Below are positions 7,987 to 17,229 of a DNA stretch of 64,000 nucleotides, piece by piece. The notes beneath the pieces were generated by a model, which was not told the origin of the DNA, searched no databases, and saw only the letters and a list, made by a program, of their open reading frames with translations. Made by a program: the position numbers and the translations under genes. Location of the stretch: positions 1 to 64,000 of the forward strand of contig JAVBXL010000047.1 in NCBI GenBank assembly GCA_030824575.1. The letters are read 5' to 3'. This stretch comes from a bacterium. GTDB taxonomy: Bacteria; Pseudomonadota; Alphaproteobacteria; Sphingomonadales; Sphingomonadaceae. Position 1 is the stretch's first letter; each line of letters begins with the position of its first letter.

Positions 7987-9120
7987 TTATCCCGCCGCAA
8001 ACCGCGCGATCTTATAGGGCTCCATCGGAATATCCGTCCCGCCCTTCGCGATGATCTCGGCCATCGTCTCGCCCACGCCCGGCCCGATCTGGAACCCCGA
8101 CCCGGAAAAGCCGAAAGCATAGTATAGCCCGCTGGTCGTCGCGCTTGGTCCCATCACCGGCTGGCTGTCGGGCATATAGCCCTCAATCCCGGACCAGACC
8201 CGGATGATGTTGAGCTTGCCCAGCATCGGCGCCAGTCGGTGGATGTGCTTTAGCTGGCTCATCGTGTTCTGCGGCTCGACATAGGCGCGATATTGGTCGG
8301 GGAAGGATGGCCCGCGCGTGCTGCCACCCAGCACGATATTGCCGCGCGCGACCTGCCGGAAATAGACCGTCTCCTCCTCGATCGGCGTCATCACGCCGAC
8401 CGCAGGATGGATCGCATAGGGCACCGGCTCGGTGACGCTCATGTTGGGGCCTTTGGGCACGATCGGCACCGGCTCGCCAAACTGCGAAGACAGCGCATTG
8501 CCCCACGCCCCCGCCGTCACCAGCAGGATCGGGGCGCGGAACGTCCGCCCATCCGCCGCCGTGACGATGAAATCCTCGCCGACCTTCTGCGCGTCGACAA
8601 TCTTCGTATTCTCATGGATCATCGCCCCCAGCCGCTCTGCCGCCCGCGCAAAGGCGGGCGCAGCAAGGCGCGGATTGGCATGGCCATCGGTCGGCGAATA
8701 GGAACCGGCCAGCACGTCCGGCCCGAAAAAGGGAAATTTGTCGCGCAGCGCATTGCCGCTCAGCAATTCCAGGTCCAGCCCTTCCGCGCGGGCCTGCGCC
8801 GCATAATCCTCCATCGATCCGACCAGTTCGGGCCGCTCGCGATAGCAGACGCGGATATGCCCCGACTGGAGATATTCGACATCCGCGCCCAGCAACTCGC
8901 GTGACCGCCGCCAGATGGCGATGGCCCGATTGGCCAGCGGCAATTGGTGGATGGCGCGCCCCTGTCGCCGGACATTGCCGAAATTGGTGCCGCTCGCCTG
9001 CCGCCCGATCAGGTCGGTTTCCAGCAGCGTGACAGACATCCCATGCCCGCGCAGGAACAGCGCGGCGGACGACCCCATCAACCCCCCGCCCACGATAATA
9101 ACATCGCTGGCCTCGCTCAT
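7987..9120 (-). CDS. FAD-dependent amine oxidoreductase, beta subunit type (DAO/sarcosine oxidase-like)
   Basis: A 377-residue protein of the DAO family, with the FAD-binding start VIIVGGGLMGSSAALFLRGHGMSVTLLE. It continues with TNFGNVRRQGR and the C-terminal MGPSATTSGLYYAFGFSGSGFQIGPGVGE that closes over the flavin. It resembles catalytic beta subunits of opine oxidase, D-hydroxyproline dehydrogenase and hydrogen cyanide synthase (HcnC). The start at 9120 overlaps the stop of the alpha-subunit gene (ATGA). With the next two upstream genes it should form a heteromeric dehydrogenase for an N-substituted or D-amino acid. Confidence 0.87.
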   Translation of the reverse strand: MSEASDVIIVGGGLMGSSAALFLRGHGMSVTLLETDLIGRQASGTNFGNVRRQGRAIHQLPLANRAIAIWRRSRELLGADVEYLQSGHIRVCYRERPELVGSMEDYAAQARAEGLDLELLSGNALRDKFPFFGPDVLAGSYSPTDGHANPRLAAPAFARAAERLGAMIHENTKIVDAQKVGEDFIVTAADGRTFRAPILLVTAGAWGNALSSQFGEPVPIVPKGPNMSVTEPVPYAIHPAVGVMTPIEEETVYFRQVARGNIVLGGSTRGPSFPDQYRAYVEPQNTMSQLKHIHRLAPMLGKLNIIRVWSGIEGYMPDSQPVMGPSATTSGLYYAFGFSGSGFQIGPGVGETMAEIIAKGGTDIPMEPYKIARFAAG

Positions 9121-10490
9121 GTCTCGTCTCCGATCGCGACGGGCAGCGGCTTGACCGGCGCCTGCCCCCGCAGGCGGCCGACCTGCTCGATTGGCACGCC
9201 GCTTTCCGCCGCGATCAGCTCGGCCGCGGCCAGCCCGCAATAGCGCCCCTGGCACCGGCCCATGCCGACCCGGCTGAACGCCTTGGCCCGGTTCGCTTCC
9301 TGCGCGCCCGTCTCGCGCATCACGCCGCGCAGGTCGCCCGCCGTTACGCCTTCACAGCGGCACAATATGGCGTCGTCTGGTAGGACCGCGGCCTGGGCCG
9401 ACGGCCAGGGGAAAGCCCTGGCCAGCCCCCGCGCGAACTTTGCATAATTGGCCACGTCCCCGCGCAACGACGTCATCTCGCCCTTGTCCACCGGCAACCC
9501 CAAATCGGCCAAAGCCGCCAAAGCCGCCAGCCGTCCGCTCGCCTCGGCCGACCGAGCGCCCAATATCTTCGCGCCATCGCCGGCCAGATAGACGCCCGCC
9601 ACGCTCGACCGCCCGTCGCCATAGCGCTCAGGCAGCCATTGCCGCGTCCCGGCATCGAACGCGAAGGCGCAGCGCGCCAGGTCGGCCAGCTGCGTCTCCG
9701 GCCGCAGATGATGGCCCATCGCCACCGCGTCGCAGCGAACCGTCTCTTCCTTGCCCGAACCGCCGCGAAAACGGATGCCGCTTACCCCGCTCTCGGGATC
9801 GCCCATGATCTCCACCGGCGTCACGCCCAGATGCACCGCCACGCCCGCGCGCTTCAACGCCCGCGTCAGCGCCACGCCGTTCCACAGCACCGACGGCATC
9901 GCCAGCAGGTCGGGCAACGCCCTGACTCGCGCGCTGAACGGCGACGTATCCAGCACCGCCGCGACATCCGCGCCAGCCTCCACATATTGGCTCGCGACTA
10001 GATAGAGCAAAGGCCCCGATCCCATGAACACGACTTTGTGCCCGATCGACACCGCCTGGCTCTTGAGCGCCACCTGCGCCCCGCCCAAGCTGTAGGCACC
10101 CGCAAACTGCCAGCCCTTGACCGGCATCAACCGATCGGTCGCCCCGGTGCAGAGCAGCAGCGCATCGAACGGCATAGCCGTCTGAACTGTCGCGCTCGCT
10201 GTCCACACATGGCCGCCCGCTATATTCCACACCAATGTTTCGGGCCGATAATCGATCGCGCCCTTCAGCCCGTCGAACGTCTCGTGCAGCGCCTGCGCCC
10301 GTCCGGCCTCGGTGCCATAGAGTTTGGCATAGGGACGGGTGAAATTGTCCGGCTGGCGGCGATAAATCTGCCCGCCGTCGCGCCGTGCCTCGTCGATCAC
10401 GATCGGCCGCAGCCCCGCCGCGACGCAGGCCTGCGCCGCGCGTGTCCCCGACGGGCCTGCGCCGACGATAATTATACGTGGTTCGGCCAT
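9117..10490 (-). CDS. NAD(P)/FAD-dependent oxidoreductase, alpha subunit with C-terminal [2Fe-2S] domain
   Basis: A 457-residue protein starting MAEPRIIIVGAGPSGTRAAQA. It has a two-dinucleotide-binding fold: the FAD motif at the N-terminus, GHKVVFMGSGPLLYLVASQYVE in the middle, and GVYLAGDGAKILGARSAEASG near the end. The C-terminal CRCEGVTAGDLRGVM...GMGRCQGRYCG is a BFD-like iron-sulphur domain. This layout matches alpha subunits of opine oxidase, D-hydroxyproline dehydrogenase and HcnB. Start and stop overlap neighbouring genes, which supports obligate co-expression. Electrons would pass through its clusters and flavin to a respiratory acceptor. Confidence 0.87.
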   Translation of the reverse strand: MAEPRIIIVGAGPSGTRAAQACVAAGLRPIVIDEARRDGGQIYRRQPDNFTRPYAKLYGTEAGRAQALHETFDGLKGAIDYRPETLVWNIAGGHVWTASATVQTAMPFDALLLCTGATDRLMPVKGWQFAGAYSLGGAQVALKSQAVSIGHKVVFMGSGPLLYLVASQYVEAGADVAAVLDTSPFSARVRALPDLLAMPSVLWNGVALTRALKRAGVAVHLGVTPVEIMGDPESGVSGIRFRGGSGKEETVRCDAVAMGHHLRPETQLADLARCAFAFDAGTRQWLPERYGDGRSSVAGVYLAGDGAKILGARSAEASGRLAALAALADLGLPVDKGEMTSLRGDVANYAKFARGLARAFPWPSAQAAVLPDDAILCRCEGVTAGDLRGVMRETGAQEANRAKAFSRVGMGRCQGRYCGLAAAELIAAESGVPIEQVGRLRGQAPVKPLPVAIGDET

Positions 10491-10777
10491 GACGCCCCCG
10501 GCTGGCTGGTGACGATGCGCTGGCCCGACGCGGCCAGGGTGGAACAGGCGCGCAGGCGATCGCCACTCTCGGTCCACACCCAGCAATCCTGGCATGCCCC
10601 CATCAAACAGAATCCGGCCCGCTGCTCCGGCCCGAACTCGCTCTGGCGCAGCGTGCCGCCCGCGCTTAGCAGCGCGACCATCAACGTATCGCCCTCCAGC
10701 GCCGCGACCGGCGCGCCATCGACATGCAGGGTGATGGGCGGGCGATCAGTTTCGCCCAGTCGAACGAACCGGCTCAT
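10472..10777 (-). CDS. Small [2Fe-2S] ferredoxin-like subunit (HcnA/opine oxidase gamma type)
   Basis: A 101-residue protein with three closely spaced cysteines (GFCLMGACQDCWV) and a fourth in LRACSTL, the plant-type [2Fe-2S] pattern. It matches the N-terminal ferredoxin-like domain of sarcosine oxidase alpha, here a separate polypeptide as in HcnA and the gamma subunit of D-hydroxyproline dehydrogenase. The 3' end overlaps the alpha-subunit gene by 19 nt and the 5' end overlaps the ABC ATPase gene by 4 nt. It is the third part of the predicted amine dehydrogenase. Confidence 0.87.
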   Translation of the reverse strand: MSRFVRLGETDRPPITLHVDGAPVAALEGDTLMVALLSAGGTLRQSEFGPEQRAGFCLMGACQDCWVWTESGDRLRACSTLAASGQRIVTSQPGASWPNHV

Positions 10778-12597
10778 AACGGGATCAAACTTTCATCTCC
10801 ATGATGGCACAATATGCGGCTGGCCCCCGCCGAGCCCTTGTCCAGCCCATGGCGGGGCGGCGGGGTGATGTTGCACAGGCCGTCCACCCGCGCGGCGCAG
10901 CGCGGCAGGAAGCGGCAAAGATCGGGATGGTCGCCGGCCGCACCGATCGGCGGTGGCGCAGCGCCGGCATGGCTTTCCTCCAGCCACCCCGCGCGCATTT
11001 CCGGCACTGATCCGATCAGCAGGTCGGTATAGGGGTGGAAAGGGGCGGTGGCGAAGGCCGAACGCGGCCCGGTCTCCACCATCGTCCCCGAATAGAGGAC
11101 CAGGATATCGTCGCAAATCGCCCGCACCGTCGAAATATCGTGGCTGATGAACATCGTCGCGATGCCCAGCTCCCGGCGTAATTCCGCCATCAGCTCCAAT
11201 ATGGCCGCACCCACCACGGTATCGAGCGCCGACGTGACCTCGTCGCACAGGATGATCTGCGGGTCCGCCGCCAGCGCGCGGGCCAGGTTGACGCGCTGCT
11301 TCTGCCCGCCCGACAGACCGCCGATATTGCGGTCGATCAAACTGGCGGGCAGGCGAATGAGGTCCAGCAGTTCCAGCACCCGCAGATGCACGGCATTGCC
11401 CTTCAACCCGGCATAGAAGGCCAACGGCCGCTCCAATATCTGCCCCACGCTATGCGCGGGATTGAGCGCGGTATCGGCATTCTGGAACACCAATTGAATA
11501 CGGCGGAACTGCTCGCGACTGCGCCCATCCAGCCCCGGCGGCAACGGCTCGCCATCCAACAGCACCTGCCCGCTCGCAGGCGGCAGCAGCCCGGCGATGA
11601 CCCGCGCGATGGTCGACTTGCCCGACCCGCTTTCGCCGATCACGCCCAACGTCCCGCCACGCTCTATCGTCAGGTTGATGTCGCGCAGCACCGGCACACG
11701 CGGCAACCCATCCTTGCCGACCTTGCCATAGCCGGCCGTCACATTGCGGATTTCCAGCAACGGCGCGGCGGCGGGCAGATCCGCCTTGGCCGGGATTGGC
11801 CGGATCGCCGGGCGCGCCGCGGCCATCAGCGTGCGGGTATAATCATCGGCCGGCGCGTGCAGGATTTGCGCCGCGGCCCCGGCCTCGCGGATACGTCCCT
11901 GGCTCAGCACGACGATCTGGTCGGCCATCTGCGCCACCACGGCCAGGTCGTGCGACACATAGATGGCGGTCGCCCCGCGCTCCAGCACCACCGCCTTGAA
12001 CGCGCGCAGCACTTCGATCTGCGTCGTCACGTCCAGCGCTGTGGTCGGCTCGTCCAATATCACCAGTTCGGGATCGGTGATCAGCGCCATCGCCGCCATC
12101 AGCCGTTGCAATTGCCCGCCCGACAATTGGTGCGGATAGCGCCCGCCGATCGTATCGGGGAAGGGCAGGGCCAGCGCGCGGAACAGCTCGACCGCCTTCG
12201 CCTCGGCCGTGGCGCGCGCCATCAGGCCATGGATCATCGCCGGCTCGATCACCTGGTCCATGATCGTGCGCGACGGGTTGAACGCCGACGCCGCGCTTTG
12301 TGCGATATAGGCGATGCGGTTGCCGCGCAGCTGCGCCAGCGCGCCGCGATCCAGTGTGGTCAGGTCAGCGTCACCCACGCGGATCGACCCGCCCGCAATC
12401 GTCGCCCCCGGCCGCGCATGGCCCAGCAATGTCAGCGCGATCGTCGTCTTGCCCGATCCGCTCTCCCCGATCAGCGCCAGCACCTCGCCACGCTTCAGCG
12501 CGAAATCGATGCCGCTGACGATCGGAAATGTCTCGCCCGCTGCATTGCGCGCGGTCACGACCAGGCCCTGCACCTCGACATGCGGTCTATCGCTCAT
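10774..12597 (-). CDS. Peptide/opine-type ABC transporter, fused double ATPase (DppD-DppF like)
   Basis: A 607-residue protein with two complete ABC ATPase domains. Domain 1 has Walker A GESGSGKTTIAL (about 40-51), signature LSGGQLQRL and Walker B LVILDEPTTALD. Domain 2 has GESGSGKSTIAR, LSGGQKQRVN and IILCDEVTSALD. The oligopeptide/dipeptide C-terminal region (CRFLPRCAARVDGLC) may carry a metal or iron-sulphur site. It powers import through the two permeases encoded upstream (12594-14398). The gene is coupled on both sides by 4-nt overlaps, which links the import directly to the amine dehydrogenase. Confidence 0.92.
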   Translation of the reverse strand: MSDRPHVEVQGLVVTARNAAGETFPIVSGIDFALKRGEVLALIGESGSGKTTIALTLLGHARPGATIAGGSIRVGDADLTTLDRGALAQLRGNRIAYIAQSAASAFNPSRTIMDQVIEPAMIHGLMARATAEAKAVELFRALALPFPDTIGGRYPHQLSGGQLQRLMAAMALITDPELVILDEPTTALDVTTQIEVLRAFKAVVLERGATAIYVSHDLAVVAQMADQIVVLSQGRIREAGAAAQILHAPADDYTRTLMAAARPAIRPIPAKADLPAAAPLLEIRNVTAGYGKVGKDGLPRVPVLRDINLTIERGGTLGVIGESGSGKSTIARVIAGLLPPASGQVLLDGEPLPPGLDGRSREQFRRIQLVFQNADTALNPAHSVGQILERPLAFYAGLKGNAVHLRVLELLDLIRLPASLIDRNIGGLSGGQKQRVNLARALAADPQIILCDEVTSALDTVVGAAILELMAELRRELGIATMFISHDISTVRAICDDILVLYSGTMVETGPRSAFATAPFHPYTDLLIGSVPEMRAGWLEESHAGAAPPPIGAAGDHPDLCRFLPRCAARVDGLCNITPPPRHGLDKGSAGASRILCHHGDESLIPL

Positions 12598-13421
12598 CGC
12601 CCTTTCCCCCGTCCCGGCAGCGCGTCGATCAGCAGGTTCACGCCCACCGTCAAAGTCGCGATCGCCACCGCCGGCGCCAAAATCGCCAACGCCCCTTCGC
12701 CCAGCCCCGAAATATTCTCGCGCACCAGCGACCCCAGATCGGCGTCCGGCGGCTGCACGCCCAGCCCCAGGAAGGACAGGCCCGACAGCAGCAGCACGAT
12801 GAACACGAAGCGTAAGCCAAAATCGGCCAGCAGCGGGTGGATCATATTGGGCAATATTTCCGTGATCGCGATATGGAACCGCCCTTCGCCCCGCGCGCGG
12901 GCGACCTGTACATAGTCCATCTGCGCCAGATTCACCGCCAATGCCCGCGCGATCCGGTAATTGCCCGGAACATAGGTAATCGCGGCGATCAGCAGCAACA
13001 GCGGAAGCGACGATCCAAACGCGGCGACCAGCACCAACGAAAATATCTTGGATGGAATGGAAATCAGCATGTCCATGAAGCGCGACAGCGGCTCATCCAC
13101 CTTTGCGCCACCCACGGCCGCCGTCAGCGCCAGCGCGGTGCCGGTCGCGCTCGCCAGCAGCGCGGCGGCGGCGGCCAGCCCCACCGTGTAGCGCGCGCCT
13201 GACAGCAACCGGCTCAACACATCGCGGCCCAGATAGTCGCTGCCCAGCCAATGCGCCGCAGATTGGCCGTCGAACACGTCATAGGCGACGAAGGCACCGA
13301 CCGGATAAGGTGCCAGTATCGGCCCGAACAGCGCGACAGCCAACCAGAAGATGACCAGCACCAACCCGACCTTGCCCGACAGCGGCAGAGCTTTCGCCCG
13401 ACGGAAAGCGGAAGCGATCAT
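12594..13421 (-). CDS. ABC transporter permease (DppC-like)
   Basis: Starting at MIASAFRRAKALPLSGKVGL (13421) the protein has 275 residues. It begins with a membrane helix (VGLVLVIFWLAVALFGPILAPY), followed by the DppC-family signature region HWLGSDYLGRDVLSRLLSGARYTVGLAAAAALLA. The EAA loop ARARGEGRFHIAITEILPNMIHPLLADF contacts the ATPase. It pairs with the next gene upstream to form the inner-membrane channel. Overlaps of 4 nt link it to both neighbours. Confidence 0.9.
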   Translation of the reverse strand: MIASAFRRAKALPLSGKVGLVLVIFWLAVALFGPILAPYPVGAFVAYDVFDGQSAAHWLGSDYLGRDVLSRLLSGARYTVGLAAAAALLASATGTALALTAAVGGAKVDEPLSRFMDMLISIPSKIFSLVLVAAFGSSLPLLLLIAAITYVPGNYRIARALAVNLAQMDYVQVARARGEGRFHIAITEILPNMIHPLLADFGLRFVFIVLLLSGLSFLGLGVQPPDADLGSLVRENISGLGEGALAILAPAVAIATLTVGVNLLIDALPGRGKGR

Positions 13422-14398
13422 TGCGCCCGCAGCCTGGGGTTGGCGAGGATCGCAGTGACATCCGCAATCAGCATCAGGAGGAGATAGGCCGCGCAGAAGA
13501 TCATGGCGCAGGCCTGCAACAACGGCATGTCGCGGCTGGTGACGGCATTGACCATCAAACTCGCAAGCCCCGGATAGTTGAAGATCGTCTCTACGATCAC
13601 CGCCCCGCCCAGCAGGTAGGACAGGCTCAATGCCATCGCGTTGACGATCGGCGCGATCGCATTGGGCATGATATGTTTCAGCACCACCTGCACCGGCGCG
13701 ACGCCCTTCAGCACTGCCATCTCGACATAGGGCCGGTCCATCTGGTCGATCACCGCGGCCCGCGTCATCCGTGCCATCTGCGCGATGACGACGACGCTCA
13801 GCGTCAGGATCGGCATCGCCACGCCGGGCAGATACTCGCCCCATGTCATGTCGTCGGACACCAGAGCGATCGACGGCAACCAGCGCAGCTTCACCGAAAA
13901 GATGAGGACGGCGATCGTCGCGACCAGAAATTCCGGCACCGCGACCATCGACAAGGTGGCGATATTGAGCGCCCGATCAATCCGCCCGCCGCGGTTCATC
14001 GCCGACCCGATGCCGATCGCCAGCGCCACCGGCACCGCCACCAGCGCGGTCAGCGCGGCCAGCAGCAGGCTGTTGGGCAGGCGCTCGGCAATCACCTCCG
14101 CTACCGGCATGTTGGCGACCATCGACTGACCCGGATCGCCACTGACCATGCCGCCCAGCCAGTCGGCGTAACGAACGTAAGCGGGCCGATCCAACCCCAT
14201 TTCATGCCGCAGCGCTGCGACCTGTTCCGCTGTGGCACTCTGCCCCAGCGCTTCCTGCGCGGCGTCGCCGGGCAGCAGTTGCGCGATGACGAAGATCGTC
14301 ACCGACACCAGCAACAGCGTCAGCAGCGACGACGCGAACCGCTTGGCCGTCAGCGTCAGCGCGGCCTTCATGCCGCTGTGGGAGGATGCGCCCGCCAT
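13418..14398 (-). CDS. ABC transporter permease (DppB-like)
   Basis: A 326-residue DppB-type permease beginning MAGASSHSGMKAALTLTAKRFASSLLTLLLVSVTIFVIAQLLPGD. An N-terminal helix, periplasmic loop and five further helices are evident, with the EAA motif region VLKGVAPVQVVLKHIMPNAIAPIV. The start at 14398 overlaps the previous stop as TGATG and is preceded by GGGAAGG. It should import a peptide-like or opine-like solute together with the SBP encoded upstream. Confidence 0.9.
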   Translation of the reverse strand: MAGASSHSGMKAALTLTAKRFASSLLTLLLVSVTIFVIAQLLPGDAAQEALGQSATAEQVAALRHEMGLDRPAYVRYADWLGGMVSGDPGQSMVANMPVAEVIAERLPNSLLLAALTALVAVPVALAIGIGSAMNRGGRIDRALNIATLSMVAVPEFLVATIAVLIFSVKLRWLPSIALVSDDMTWGEYLPGVAMPILTLSVVVIAQMARMTRAAVIDQMDRPYVEMAVLKGVAPVQVVLKHIMPNAIAPIVNAMALSLSYLLGGAVIVETIFNYPGLASLMVNAVTSRDMPLLQACAMIFCAAYLLLMLIADVTAILANPRLRAQ

Positions 14399-15939
14399 CA
14401 GCCTTCCCACCACACATGTTCGGCGAATTGATAGCCCATCAGGCCACCCAGCGAGACGGGATATAGGCCCTTCAACCGCCGGTCATAACCGTCGATCAGG
14501 CTGATGAACACCGGAATGCCGACCCCGCAATGGTCGTGGACCAACCCCTGCATCTCGCCATAAAGCTGCTTGCGCCGCGCCTGATCGGCCTCGCCCCGCG
14601 CCTCCAGCAACAGCCGGTCGAAGCGGGGATTTTTCCACCCACTCTCGTTCCATGCCGCATCGGACTTGTAGAACAGGCTGAACAGCAGGTCGGCGGTCGG
14701 CCGCGGGTTGGTGTTGCCGAAACCCAGCGGATGCTTCATCCAATGGGTCGACCAGTACCCATCGCCCGGCACCCGGTTGACCGCCAGCTTCAACCCCACC
14801 CGCGACCCATATTCCTGAAGAATCGACGCCATGTCGACCGATCCGTCGGCGGCGGGCGACGCATAGACCGGCAGGCGCACGCCCGTCAGGCCTGCGCGCT
14901 GCAAATGCCATTTCGCCTTGTCCAGATCGAGCGACCGCTGCGGCAGGTCGGCGCGATAATAGGGGTGGAAGGGCGGGATCGGCTGGTCGTTGGCGATCGT
15001 CGCATAGCCGCGATAGAGCGCCCGCTTGATCAGCGGCCGGTCGAGCAGATATTGCATAGCCGCGACGAAATGCGGATTGCCGGTCGGCAACTGCCGCTGC
15101 TGCATGATGAGGTTGGTGTAGAGGCCCGACTGCGTTTCCAGCAGCGCATGGCCGCGTGACGCCATGATCCGCTTGGTCGATCGCGGATTGACCGCGATCA
15201 CCAGATGGACGTCGCCCGACAGCAGAGCATTGACCCGGCTGACCTCATCGGGAATCCCGATTAGCTCGATCTCGTCCAGATAGGGCTTTCCCGGCTTCCA
15301 ATAATTGGGGTTGCGCCGCGCCAGCGTCCGCACGCCGGGTCGGAACTGCGCGCACAGATAGGGGCCGGTTCCGTTGGCCGTCCGAAAATCGCGCGTCCCG
15401 GCCCGCAGGATCAGGAAATGGGACTGCGCCAATATGGTCGGCAAATCCGCATTGGGTCCGGTCAGGCGGATGGTGAGGTCATGCCGCCCGGTCGCCCTGA
15501 CCTGCGCGAACTGCTCGGCGATCTGCGCCATCTTGGACCCAGTCGCCGCATCCTTGTGCCGCAGCAGCGACCACACGACATCGGCGGCGGTCAGGTCCGC
15601 CCCGTCATGAAACGTCACGCCCTTGCGCAGCCGCACATGCCAGGCGATCTGGTCGGTGCTCTCCATCCGTTCGGCCAGCGCCGGCCGCGCGATCAACTGC
15701 CGGTCCAGCACGGTCAGCCCGTTATAGAACATATAATGGCGCACATAGTCGGTCGACAGCGCGCCCTTGGCCGGGTCCAGCGTATCGGCGGTCGAGCTGG
15801 ACAGGCTGGCGACGCGGATGCGCCCGCCCTGCCGGGGCTTGGCGGCGGCAAGCGCGCCGTCGGGCAGCAGCAGCCCGGTGCCGATGCCAAGCCCCGCGCC
15901 GATCAAGTCCCGGCGGGAAAAGGGCGACAGCGCGTCCAT
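14398..15939 (-). CDS. ABC transporter substrate-binding protein, family 5, Tat-exported
   Basis: A 513-residue solute-binding protein of the DppA/OppA family. The N-terminus carries a twin-arginine signal (FSRRDLIGAGLGIGTGLLLPDGALAAA), so it is probably folded before export. The mature protein has the family motifs RKGVTFHDGADLTAADVVWSL and GTGPYLCAQFRPG. Start and stop overlap the neighbouring genes by 1 nt (TGATG). The substrate is probably a small peptide, opine or amino-acid conjugate that the operon's oxidases then attack. Confidence 0.9.
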   Translation of the reverse strand: MDALSPFSRRDLIGAGLGIGTGLLLPDGALAAAKPRQGGRIRVASLSSSTADTLDPAKGALSTDYVRHYMFYNGLTVLDRQLIARPALAERMESTDQIAWHVRLRKGVTFHDGADLTAADVVWSLLRHKDAATGSKMAQIAEQFAQVRATGRHDLTIRLTGPNADLPTILAQSHFLILRAGTRDFRTANGTGPYLCAQFRPGVRTLARRNPNYWKPGKPYLDEIELIGIPDEVSRVNALLSGDVHLVIAVNPRSTKRIMASRGHALLETQSGLYTNLIMQQRQLPTGNPHFVAAMQYLLDRPLIKRALYRGYATIANDQPIPPFHPYYRADLPQRSLDLDKAKWHLQRAGLTGVRLPVYASPAADGSVDMASILQEYGSRVGLKLAVNRVPGDGYWSTHWMKHPLGFGNTNPRPTADLLFSLFYKSDAAWNESGWKNPRFDRLLLEARGEADQARRKQLYGEMQGLVHDHCGVGIPVFISLIDGYDRRLKGLYPVSLGGLMGYQFAEHVWWEG

Positions 15940-17222
15940 CAATGGATCACATCCTGCCATTTATACCACAGGCCCACCAGCGGCAGGAACCAGGGCTTGC
16001 CGAAATGGCCGGGAACGCTGGGCCAATCGAGCCCGCCCCAGGGGTTCGCGCCCGGCTCGCCGCTCATCACGCGGGCCATCTGTTGCCCCATATACGTTGC
16101 CATCTGCACGCCATGGCCGCTATAGCCCATCGAATAATACAGCCCGTCCGTCTCCCCCGCGCGCGGCAGCCGATCGGCGGTCAGGTCCACCATCCCGCCC
16201 CACACATGATCGATGCCCACGCCCTTCAACGCCGGGAACATCTCGGCCATGGCGGCCTCCAGGATCAGCCCGCTTTTCGCATCCGACCGCGGATCGCTGA
16301 TCGCAAAGCGCGCCCGCCCGCCGAAGATCAGGCGGTTGTCGGGGGTCAGGCGGAAATAATTGCCGATATTCTTGCTGGTCACATAATTGCGCCGCCCCGG
16401 CAGCAATCGCTCGATCAGTGCATCGTCCAGCGTCTGCGTCGCGATGATGAAACTGCCGACCGACACGATCCGCCGACGGAAGAAGCCGAAGGGGCCGACA
16501 GCCGGTGCGCCGCCGGTAGCGACCAGCAATTGCTTTGCCGTCACCGTCCCGCGCGAAGACGTCACGCGCCAACCTTCGGCCACACGCTGAAAATCGGTGA
16601 CGTCGGCCTGTTCGTAAATCAGCGCCCCCGCCCGCGCCGCCGCCTCGGCCAATCCCATGCCAAACCGCGCGGGATGCACCTGCGCGCTCGTCGTCTGGAT
16701 CAGCCCGCCGTGGAAAGCGTCCGACCCCACTTCGTCGCGGATGCGGTCGGGCGGCACCAGTCGGACATTCTGATCCACTTCGGCCGCCAGCAAATCATGC
16801 GCCCGAACGAGCTTGTCATAATGGGCCGGCTTGGCCGCCAGCTTCATCCGGCCGCAGCGATTGAAGTCGCAGTCGATGCCCTCCTCGCGCGCCAGTCGCT
16901 CGACCGTATCGACCGCGTCGCAATGCGCCCGATAATAGGCCTTGGCGATGTCCTTCCCGAACCGGGCCGACAGCGCGCCATAATCCTGGGCCGTGCCATT
17001 ATTGCACTGGCCCCCGTTGCGACCCGAAGCCTCGCCGACGACGCGCCCCTTCTCCAGCAGCACGACACGCGCCCCGCGCTTGGCGAGCGCCAGCGCCGCG
17101 GACAGCCCGGTAAAGCCGCCGCCGATGATGGCGACGTCCGCCGAACCATCGACCCCGCCCTCCGCCCCGCCGGTGAAGGCGGGCGCGCTGGCGAGCCAGT
17201 AGGAGAGGGGGGACGTGCTCAT
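15939..17222 (-). CDS. FAD-dependent oxidase, gamma-glutamylputrescine oxidase (PuuB/OrdL)-like
   Basis: A 427-residue DAO-family enzyme. The sequence SYWLASAP near the N-terminus, then VAIIGGGFTGLSAALALAKRGARVVLLEKG, and GRNGGQCNNGTAQDYG match the PuuB/OrdL group, in which the SGRNGGQ stretch packs against FAD. The C-terminal GLYYSMGYSGHGVQMATYMGQQMA is also typical. It should oxidise a primary or secondary amine to an aldehyde, which the neighbouring aldehyde dehydrogenase could take. The start at 17222 lies 8 nt after the HAD gene stop. Confidence 0.88.
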   Translation of the reverse strand: MSTSPLSYWLASAPAFTGGAEGGVDGSADVAIIGGGFTGLSAALALAKRGARVVLLEKGRVVGEASGRNGGQCNNGTAQDYGALSARFGKDIAKAYYRAHCDAVDTVERLAREEGIDCDFNRCGRMKLAAKPAHYDKLVRAHDLLAAEVDQNVRLVPPDRIRDEVGSDAFHGGLIQTTSAQVHPARFGMGLAEAAARAGALIYEQADVTDFQRVAEGWRVTSSRGTVTAKQLLVATGGAPAVGPFGFFRRRIVSVGSFIIATQTLDDALIERLLPGRRNYVTSKNIGNYFRLTPDNRLIFGGRARFAISDPRSDAKSGLILEAAMAEMFPALKGVGIDHVWGGMVDLTADRLPRAGETDGLYYSMGYSGHGVQMATYMGQQMARVMSGEPGANPWGGLDWPSVPGHFGKPWFLPLVGLWYKWQDVIH

Positions 17223-17229
17223 CGTTCGA